A DNA stretch of 64,000 nt, from positions 186,001 to 250,000 of the forward strand of contig NC_020514.1 of the NCBI RefSeq assembly GCF_000347635.1, written 5' to 3'. Positions 56,841-64,000 of this stretch are shown piece by piece. This DNA comes from Paraglaciecola psychrophila 170. GTDB lineage: Bacteria; Pseudomonadota; Gammaproteobacteria; Enterobacterales; Alteromonadaceae. The first letter of the stretch is position 1, and each line of letters begins with the position of its first letter. A program made the translations under genes and the position numbers. The notes below the pieces were generated by a model. It searched no databases and was not told where the DNA came from. It saw only the letters and a list, made by a program, of their open reading frames with translations.

Positions 56841-59654
56841 ATGAGACATACAAATTTAAAACGAAATTCCATCACCATCGCTATTAGCGCGGTGCTTGGG
56901 CTAATGGGTAACACTGCTGTATTTGCACAAGATGGGCAGGATGCTGCAGAAAAACAAATTGAGAAAATCCGAGTCATTGGTTCTCATTTGAAAGGCACTG
57001 CAATGGAAACGTCAGCGCCAGTGCAAACCATCGACAGAGCAGACCTAGAAAAGGTTGGTTCCCCTAATATTGTTGAAATGACCCAAAAGTTGTCAATTAG
57101 CTCTGGTATCCAAGGTAATTCAAATCAGTATGGTTCTAATGGAACCGAAGGTACTTCGAATATCAACTTGAGAGGGCTAGGTGCAGGTCGAACGTTAGTG
57201 TTAATTAATGGTAAAAGACACACTTTTAATCCTTACTCTATCGTTGACCAACAGATGCTTTATGTTAACACTCAAGACATTCCTTCCATGGCGGTTAAAC
57301 GAATTGACGTTTTAAAAGAAGGGGCCGCAGCCATATATGGTTCTGATGCAGTTGCAGGTGTCGTTAACTTTGCAACAAGAGGTGACTTCGAAGGCTTGGA
57401 AGTTAAAGCTGATTATAAAAGTTTACAAGATAGTGATGGCGATTACGGTTTAGGTCTTATTTGGGGTTTAGGAAATGACAATACCCATTGGGTAACCTCG
57501 GTTAGCTATGATAAAACCAGCACCATACTCACCAGAGATAAAGACTGGGCGGTACAGGATTATGCTTCTAACCCTCAAGGTGGTTGGTCATCAATAGGTA
57601 ATCCACCGTCGATATTTAACGCGGCTTGGTTGAGTGATAAGTCAGCGCCAAAATATTTTATGGATCCTGGATGTGAGTTACTAGGGGGGACAATAGCGGG
57701 TTTATGTCGACTTCAATACACGCCATTCTCAGCTTTAAATGATGGCGATACCCACCTAAAAGTGTTCAGTGAATTAAATCACGAATTTGAAAGTGACACC
57801 TATCTACATGTTGAAGTTTTATATTCAGAGACTGAGGTACCCACCACTTATGGTTCACCCTCTTATCCACCACAAAAATTAGTCGACTTTGCCGATCGTT
57901 ATGTACCGACTTATCATCCAGCATGGCAAGATTTACTAGTAAATAATCCCGAATTTTCTAGTGCGCCTCATCCATCCTTAGATCGTGTTGCTTATGTGGG
58001 TCGAACAGTAGGCGTTGAGGGTCCTTCTAGTGAGGGGGGGTTAAAGTATAAAACCTATCGTATCGCAGCCGACCTAGAGGGATCATTTGAAAACGGTTAT
58101 AACTGGGAAACAGGGTTTGCTTATTCAAACTCAAAACTTGATTATGCAAGTAACCCAGATACTCAAATAGTGACATTGAAAAATGCTCTACTAGGCTATG
58201 GTGGCGATAATTGTGATAGGGATGCTGGTGTCCCAGGAGCAAATGGCTGTTTATTCTTTAACCCATTTTCTAATGGAATTGAAACATCCGCTTCTAATGG
58301 GGTGACTAACCCTAACTTCAAGCCTGAGCTCGCTAACAGCCAAGAAGTGCTTGATTACGTTTCAGGCGTGCGAACATCGCAAAAAGCCACTGAATTATTT
58401 GTGCTAGATGGCTTAGTTTCGGGCGACTTAGGTTTTGAATTAGACGGAGGTATTGCTGAGTTTGCAGTAGGTGCTCAATACCGTCGTGAAGTCTTTTCAA
58501 ATGAAGTGAATGATCTTGGAAATTTAGCCATAAACCCATGTCCAGTATTAGGTGAAACAGATTGTGCCAATCCTACCGGTGTTTTTCACTTCCGTAGTGG
58601 TGAGCTGAACCAAGACTCATCTCAAGGTATTTCAGCTGTATTTGCAGAAGTCGCGTTACCTGTATCAGAAGATTTACATATGCAAATTGCATTGCGATAT
58701 GAAAATTATGGTGGTGAAGTAGGCGATACGATAGACCCAAAAATATCAGCGCAATACACCATTAATGATAACTTTTCATTACGAGGCTCTGCGAGTACTA
58801 CGTTCAGAGGACCCACACTTAATCAACTAGAAGGCAGTAATACTACCCTTTCTTATGTTGGGGCTCCTGCTGCGTTTAAAGCTGTTGATACTCAGGGTAA
58901 TGGCGCTTTGGCTCCCGAATCTGCGGTTGCACTAAACTTTGGGGTTATTGGTGAGTTTTTTGATGACCGTTTATTCACAACCATTGATTTTTGGTCATTT
59001 GATTTAAGTGATCCGATTATCGTAGAAAATTATAATGCAGTATTATCAGCTGCCGTTGCAGGTAATGCTGATTATATTAGTCAAGTACAATGGACCACAC
59101 CCGGTGACGCATCAACAGTAGAGCGTATTCAAACTAATATCATTAACGGCGCTGATGTCAGAACCAGCGGTGTTGACATGCAATTACGGTTAAATGTTAC
59201 AGACTACTGGACCCTAAACGTGAATGGAACGTACACCTCTGAATACGAAGTAACAGGTGATGCTTTGTCTGATACTTTTGATGCGGCTGGTTACCTAAAT
59301 ACGACTAACTCTAATCGCCCCATACCCAAGTTTAAAGCGACTATGGTCAATAGCTTCGATTTCGATAATCACAATGTGAGTTTAGCTACTTATTATGTCA
59401 GTGATTACAAAGATGAACGAGATTCGTTATTTACCACTAACAGCAAAGGTAAAGTCATTGATAGCCAGATACAGCTAGATTTAAGTTATAACTATCGCTT
59501 CAATGAAGCGCTAACCAATGTCAATTTCACAATCAGTAATTTAACGGATGAAGAGCCACCCTTTGCTCGTTTAGATTTAAACTATGACCCTTTTACACAT
59601 AACCCTTTGGGTCGGACTTTTAAAGTAAGTGTGGTGCATAAATTTGGTGAATAA
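56841..59654 (+). CDS. TonB-dependent outer-membrane receptor
   Basis: 937 residues. Signal peptide ends near AVFAQ (about 30), a TonB-box-like stretch EKIRVIGSHLKG follows, then a plug domain (about 50-175: NINLRGLGAGRTLVLINGKRH...IDVLKEGAAAIYGSDAVAGVVNFATR) and a 22-strand barrel to the C-terminus GRTFKVSVVHKFGE. Takes up a large substrate using proton-motive force via TonB. Being divergent from three acyl-CoA dehydrogenases suggests a hydrophobic acyl or steroid/terpenoid-like ligand, by context only. Strong ribosome site AAGGA at 56831; terminator downstream. Confidence 0.95.
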   Translation: MRHTNLKRNSITIAISAVLGLMGNTAVFAQDGQDAAEKQIEKIRVIGSHLKGTAMETSAPVQTIDRADLEKVGSPNIVEMTQKLSISSGIQGNSNQYGSNGTEGTSNINLRGLGAGRTLVLINGKRHTFNPYSIVDQQMLYVNTQDIPSMAVKRIDVLKEGAAAIYGSDAVAGVVNFATRGDFEGLEVKADYKSLQDSDGDYGLGLIWGLGNDNTHWVTSVSYDKTSTILTRDKDWAVQDYASNPQGGWSSIGNPPSIFNAAWLSDKSAPKYFMDPGCELLGGTIAGLCRLQYTPFSALNDGDTHLKVFSELNHEFESDTYLHVEVLYSETEVPTTYGSPSYPPQKLVDFADRYVPTYHPAWQDLLVNNPEFSSAPHPSLDRVAYVGRTVGVEGPSSEGGLKYKTYRIAADLEGSFENGYNWETGFAYSNSKLDYASNPDTQIVTLKNALLGYGGDNCDRDAGVPGANGCLFFNPFSNGIETSASNGVTNPNFKPELANSQEVLDYVSGVRTSQKATELFVLDGLVSGDLGFELDGGIAEFAVGAQYRREVFSNEVNDLGNLAINPCPVLGETDCANPTGVFHFRSGELNQDSSQGISAVFAEVALPVSEDLHMQIALRYENYGGEVGDTIDPKISAQYTINDNFSLRGSASTTFRGPTLNQLEGSNTTLSYVGAPAAFKAVDTQGNGALAPESAVALNFGVIGEFFDDRLFTTIDFWSFDLSDPIIVENYNAVLSAAVAGNADYISQVQWTTPGDASTVERIQTNIINGADVRTSGVDMQLRLNVTDYWTLNVNGTYTSEYEVTGDALSDTFDAAGYLNTTNSNRPIPKFKATMVNSFDFDNHNVSLATYYVSDYKDERDSLFTTNSKGKVIDSQIQLDLSYNYRFNEALTNVNFTISNLTDEEPPFARLDLNYDPFTHNPLGRTFKVSVVHKFGE

Positions 59655-59724
59655 AGTCTAAGATAAAAAGTTAGGCCATGATTGAATGAAGAATTGAACA
59701 CTGACTTTTTTGACTTATAAGATG

Positions 59725-59757
59725 AAATCCGATGACTCTAATCATCGGATTTTTTTG
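59725..59757 (+). terminator. Rho-independent terminator of the TonB receptor gene
   Basis: AAATCCGATGA / TCATCGGATTT 11-bp stem with a 6-base loop, followed by a T run, 71 bases after the stop codon. Confidence 0.92.
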
Positions 59758-60461
59758 TTTTTTTTAGTCAGTATTAGTAAGCTGATTAAAATCTATCTAG
59801 CAGTTTTGAACAATCCCCTTTAAGTCGCCAAACACAGAACAGAATTTGTTAGTCAGCATTTTTCTATTGATCTACCACTCAGCAGTGTAATCGAATTAAT
59901 ATTTGAAACTGAGTATGCAAGTTCAGTCATCAGGTTAAATAGCACTTCAAGGTTCAGATAACGCTGGCGACGTTGTTTGCCATGGCTAGAAAATTTAAAG
60001 ACTAGTAATTGGGTGAGCAACGCTGGATATCTGCTTTTATTACCGTAAAATTTAAATTTAAAATTTAAAATTTAAAATTTAAAATTCATTATTAATTTGA
60101 ATTAAAATGATGATTAAAGCTATAAGAATCAGATGGTTAAATTTGTATGTTGGATTTATGTCGATAGCCTGTTCTAGCTTGAATGTTGCACCTCTTAGCT
60201 AGGAGATTGATACACATAAAGGAACAGTTGAAAATAGTTTACTGAAACTTACTGTGACACCCACGTTAATAAATTAACCAAAACTGCGAAACCTACAAAA
60301 TTGAATTTCTTTTATTACAGGTAATGAGAAGTTGTGAGTGCCTTGAAAGTTTTTTGCTTAGTTTGTTTGAAAACTGACGACTTGCCTTAGTTTTCTTAGA
60401 TTTGAAACAAGCGATTACCTCAACCTCTTAGATTGATAGCTTAAAAGTGCTAATAGTTTAC
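59758..60461. other. 700-bp gap downstream of the TonB receptor
   Basis: No gene seen. Contains the TTTAAAA tandem repeat listed separately. Confidence 0.4.
60047..60086. repeat. Tandem TTTAAAA 7-mer repeat
   Basis: About five and a half copies of a 7-base unit (TTTAAAA), one copy shortened to six. Intergenic, between the TonB receptor terminator and the RAYT remnant. Replication slippage is the likely origin. Confidence 0.9.
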
Positions 60462-61132
60462 TTAGGCGTATTTTAACAGCGCTTTCGCTTTACCAATACC
60501 TCGCATTCTTTGATGTTCGGTGTGCAAACCAAATTGACGCATTAAGTGTTCGCTACCTGCTGAGTAGTAAAGTGTTGTTCAAACTCTGTGGTTAGGGTTA
60601 ACCCTTGTTCTGAGTCTAAGCTTAGTCTTTCTAGTGTTGGGTTTTTATCCTCAATGTAACTGCGTTTGTCTGCCCGAATGATTTTACCTGTCGTGTCTAC
60701 CCGTTCACAATAGTCTGTGAGGCTGTAGGCAATACCTTTGGGTATATCTTGTCTTGGGCTACTAATAAAGGGCATTAAGTTATTAGGTTGTTGTGTGTGT
60801 TGCTGTATTAATGCGCTGTTGAATACTGGTATGCCATAACGCCGACTCTTGTTTATCTGACCAACCTTGAGCCTTTTCTAGATTCTCATACAACACCTCA
60901 TGTACGTGATTACTCATCACCGCAAAGACACAGATACGGTAGCCACGCTGTCAATAGCAAACACTGACGATAAATAAAGTAAACGAGACTCAACCCAACC
61001 TCGCCTGTGCTCATAGTTCTGACCTGAATAGTCATTAACACCACACAAATAAGACCGGCGAACACAGCGAGATACACAATGGTAATAGCACGTATAAACT
61101 AAACTGATTAATCTCTTTCTTGCCTGAAGCAT
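60462..61132 (-). pseudogene. REP-associated tyrosine transposase (RAYT) remnant
   Basis: Begins MLQARKRLISLVYTCYYHCVSRCVRRSYLCGV...YEHRRGWVESRLLYLSSVFAID, the diagnostic RAYT/Y1_Tnp start; AVMSNHVHEVLYENLEKAQGW (the HUH-type His pair) follows in another frame, then SPRQDIPKGIAYSLTDYCERVDTTGKIIR, and the terminal HTEHQRMRGIGKAKALLKYA. At least three frame changes and a deletion shorten it to about two thirds of normal. Such single-copy transposases act on REP palindromes; none is obvious beside it. Confidence 0.88.
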
Positions 61133-61322
61133 AATAGCCACCCTCAAAAATAAACTTTAAATAAAGCCTATTTCTGTATGTTAACTAGCCAATTATTTGT
61201 GGGCAACTACTTGTGAGAGTCTAGTTAGTATCTGTCAGCCGTGATAAGTGGATTGTTGACGATAAACAATAAAACTAATGTAGTTGTTATTTGAAGTGCT
61301 AATTTCATGTTGATATTCGTCC

Positions 61323-62795
61323 CTAAGAGTCATTGTCGTTTATGCACACTGCATAGGTACTACAAATAAAATGTCCGGTTTTGATTAGCGTATTATCCAC
61401 TTCTTTTTTATTCATATATTTTGTCGTAAATGCCTTCATATTACTTTTATACTTGTCGAGCAAACTTGCTTTTTCTGTTGCGGACAAAAATCCATATTGA
61501 ATTGAATTTTCGCTCAATTTAATGATTTCTTGCCAAGTTAATCCGAATTCTTTAACTGCCACAAAAAATTCGTCTGTCATATTTGAATCCCACATTCCGC
61601 GGTCATCGGTAGATAAGGCCACAGGAATACCTGTGCGTAAATACTCTGGAAAAGGATGTTGAGCATAAGAAGTGACGTAATTGAGTTTTAAATTACTAAT
61701 AAGGTTAATTTCAACTAAGTACTGATTATGACGCATTAATAACATGGTACTGGGATCCGTAATTAAGTTAAGGCCATGCCCTATTCGATCAACCCCCAAC
61801 AATAATGTATCTCTAACATGATAATTAGGCTCATCAACTTCCCCTGCATGAAAGGACAGTTTTACTTCAGGCAATGTCTGTCGCAATTTTCGTAATGTCG
61901 ATAAAAAACGCAAAGGATATCCTTTGTCATTATCTTCTCTTCCGGCTGCGTTTATACCTACATACAAATCTCGATTCTTATCTACAAATCGATAACTTTG
62001 CGTTAAAGCTTGTTCGGCATTAGGTGAGAACCGCAGAAACACATGCTGTAGTCGAACTGTAAGGCCGGTATCGATTGCATCTTGCTGGGCCAATCGGTTG
62101 CGATAAATATCAGCTACTTCCTGCATGGGGATTGCCGTGCCGTCACTGCGTAGGAAGTTACTTGCGTTAGCTTGTGTCTCTAGGTATAGCAAACCCTCGT
62201 CAGCAAAAGACTGCATGTTTTTAAAGAGCATTTCGGCGGCAATATACGGATTGTTGTTTAATTGATTAAGGCGCTGCCAATGCGTTTGAAAAAACTCTTC
62301 TCTGCCTTCGTGAGGTTTGTCTAACCAAATCCCATTAAGCCAGGCTTCTTTTTGTATATTGGTGAGCGATTGCACAGGGTTATATTCAGCCTGTTCACAG
62401 CTTGTTAATGTCTCATAAGTAGAGGCTTGTATGGTCACGAACAGTAACAAACTAGAAGACGGCCCAAATTGATTAAGTCCATAACCGTCACAGTGCTTCA
62501 GTGTTGTTTTGACATAGTACTGGTAGCCTCCATTTTTCGAAGGATCGCTTGCTAACGCTCCCCACCACTGGTTATAGTTAGAACCTGATAGGTGGTTATG
62601 CAGGTCGCCGCCTTTTGGCATCGCATATAGCAAACGATAGAGTGCTTCGTCAGATGCATTGGCTTTAAACTCCTCAAACCAATGATTCAATTCGCTAGCC
62701 ATTGCGTGACGAGTAAAAATAGCAGCCCAGAGGAAGGATAGGGTAAACAAGTAAATGAAAACTAATGACATTACTGAACGAGATTTAACTAACAT
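61323..62795 (-). CDS. Exported adenosine deaminase-like protein
   Basis: 490 residues with an N-terminal signal segment (VFIYLFTLSFLWAAIFTRHAMA, cleavage about residue 33). ADA zinc and catalytic motifs in order: GGDLHNHLSGS (about 62-72), LSFHAGEVDEP (His and catalytic Glu, about 314), DRIGHGLNLI (about 336), ALSTDDRGMW (Asp pair, about 394). Exported ADA-type enzymes of this length resemble the ADGF group in having a long region between the first and second motifs (about 90-290). Would deaminate adenosine outside the cytoplasm for nucleoside salvage. Three cysteines in the C-terminal tail and mid-region may form disulfides. Confidence 0.9.
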   Translation of the reverse strand: MLVKSRSVMSLVFIYLFTLSFLWAAIFTRHAMASELNHWFEEFKANASDEALYRLLYAMPKGGDLHNHLSGSNYNQWWGALASDPSKNGGYQYYVKTTLKHCDGYGLNQFGPSSSLLLFVTIQASTYETLTSCEQAEYNPVQSLTNIQKEAWLNGIWLDKPHEGREEFFQTHWQRLNQLNNNPYIAAEMLFKNMQSFADEGLLYLETQANASNFLRSDGTAIPMQEVADIYRNRLAQQDAIDTGLTVRLQHVFLRFSPNAEQALTQSYRFVDKNRDLYVGINAAGREDNDKGYPLRFLSTLRKLRQTLPEVKLSFHAGEVDEPNYHVRDTLLLGVDRIGHGLNLITDPSTMLLMRHNQYLVEINLISNLKLNYVTSYAQHPFPEYLRTGIPVALSTDDRGMWDSNMTDEFFVAVKEFGLTWQEIIKLSENSIQYGFLSATEKASLLDKYKSNMKAFTTKYMNKKEVDNTLIKTGHFICSTYAVCINDNDS

Positions 62796-64000
62796 GGATA
62801 TGGTTCCTGCTGAAATGTAGATGCAAAATACTTCGCGCTCACGTATTCAGCAATTTATTGTCCACTTATTTAAACTAAAATTTAAGTGACTGAAAAATAT
62901 AGACATTATTTTTAAGCAAAAATATAAAATTACATAATTAAATATATTGTTCCGCTTATTCACCATTAAACTGCACTACTTTAGGGAAACCTTCGTTTAC
63001 TGAGCTACGATAAAGTGTTCTGTCTCGGTGTCGCGATAATAAATTGTAGCCCTAAGTAATTGTGTTCATCAAGTTGTTCTTGAATATCTTGGCGGGCATT
63101 TATGTTTGCTACCGTACTGATTTTAATATGACTAATAGCAATTTTGCTTGGCTTAACGACATCGGGTTATCGAGTAAAAATGAGAAGCTTGCTAGCTCTT
63201 TAGTTAACCATGTAGGTGTTAAATGTCAGAATAACAGCCTATTGGTGCGACCTTGCAAACTAGATTAACTTGTATGCTTGAAAAGTCCAGAGTGCACTAT
63301 GTAAGCTCAGAAGTCAGTCGCCTTTCATTCAGTCGTATGTCTTCTTTGTCGGACAAGCTGAAATACACTCGGACTTCAGTCACTAATTTTTTAAATTCCA
63401 ACGTGACTAAACATTAATCAGTCGCGTGATATCTACAATCACTGCCTGTACCAAGTTAGGATAAAAATATAACTAACTTGTTTATTAAGATTTGTTTTTA
63501 CAAATTTAAGGTATGCAGGTTGACTGTAGGAATAATAGTCAATACTGAGCTCAAATCATAAACCACAATGATATTAATTTTATTTAAGATGATTGATGGG
63601 TCATTCCTAGTTCTTTGTTCCTGTTTTTGTTAAGTAGGCTAGTGTCTGAAACATAATATATTACCAATCGCTGGACTACTGCTACTTACAAGCAGTGACA
63701 CCTATTTTGAGTCGTTACTAGAGTGCTTTAATATTTAAATATTGTTAACTGAACAGATCAACATAGCCGCTGTGCATGAGGTAAACGTTTGTACCACGTA
63801 TAAACTTCAGTATTGAAGGTGTCCTAAAGAAACTTGTGATGAACATCAACGCTCATTTGTGTTTCAAGTAAGTAGCCTAGCCTTATCTAAATTAACTGAC
63901 CTTGCAAGGAAAACGCATAAAAAAAAGCCAATTGTTGACTCCTTAAGGAGCTCAAATTTTCATTTGAAATTACGGTACGTTTTGCTTACAAGTGCCAATA
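62796..64000. other. 1.2-kb end region without a supported gene
   Basis: AT-rich. A 68-codon plus frame at 63062-63268 has no convincing ribosome site or homology; no RNA gene, repeat or hairpin with confidence. The neighbouring gene probably lies beyond the right edge. Confidence 0.4.

Noticed and set aside
63062..63268. 68-codon plus frame near the right edge
   Set aside because: Hydrophobic start but no supporting ribosome site, neighbours or family.
1..64000. CRISPR arrays, tRNA or rRNA genes, prophage modules
   Set aside because: Looked for repeat-spacer patterns, tRNA cloverleaf landmarks and phage structural genes; none seen.

Overview
The window reads as chromosomal DNA of a marine gammaproteobacterium of the order Alteromonadales (Glaciecola/Paraglaciecola-like; inferred from gene content and housekeeping gene order, not from a marker search). 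The block rpmE - priA - ftsN - hslV - hslU is the classical gammaproteobacterial neighbourhood. It is surrounded by accessory marine-heterotroph genes: histidine utilisation, a sodium/proton (Mrp) antiporter operon, a DddD-type DMSP enzyme, TonB-dependent uptake and acyl-CoA dehydrogenases. Base composition is moderately AT-rich and intergenic gaps are long.

Layout. 0-8 kb: a pirin (cut by the left edge), a TIM-barrel sugar isomerase, a secreted M14-like hydrolase, an iodotyrosine-deiodinase-like nitroreductase, a YbiT-type ABC-F ATPase and a lipoprotein penicillin/AHL acylase. 8.7-15 kb: a complete histidine-degradation locus, hutIG diverging from hutCUH, with a perfect 36-bp palindrome between them that fits a HutC operator. 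15.3-15.7 kb: a broken lipoprotein gene. 16-24 kb: a ten-gene operon with mrpE-F-G-B-C-D, two further antiporter-like subunits, a small membrane protein and a leading Rap1a/Tai-like secreted protein. 25-33 kb: hslU, hslV, a decayed 2.4-kb insertion, ftsN, priA, rpmE. 33-38 kb: malic enzyme, a broken solute-binding protein, a DUF3718 protein, YigZ, a DMT transporter. 38-45 kb: a lipoprotein plus a large secreted multidomain protein (beta-repeat, ice-binding-like, GEVED, LruC), then dddD. 45-51 kb: an accessory stretch with an IS110 remnant, a membrane protein/HTH pair with several tiny genes, a frameshifted katG, an amidase fragment and a HEPN-like fragment. 51-60 kb: yhiN-type flavoprotein, three acyl-CoA dehydrogenases and a divergent TonB receptor. 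60-64 kb: a RAYT transposase remnant, a secreted adenosine deaminase and an apparently empty 1.2-kb end.

How the genes work together: the hut genes take histidine to glutamate under HutC; the Mrp operon would exchange Na+ for H+; the DddD protein would split DMSP to DMS and 3-hydroxypropionate-level carbon for central metabolism; the acyl-CoA dehydrogenase trio with its TonB receptor looks like an uptake-and-beta-oxidation unit for a large hydrophobic acyl substrate.

Two cross-cutting observations stand out. First, at least five genes (including rpmE and katG) are broken by a single-base length change, four of them in an A or T run of five to seven bases, so either the assembly has homopolymer errors or these genes are really frameshifted. 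Second, two near-identical heat-shock-type promoters flank the decayed insertion between ftsN and hslV.
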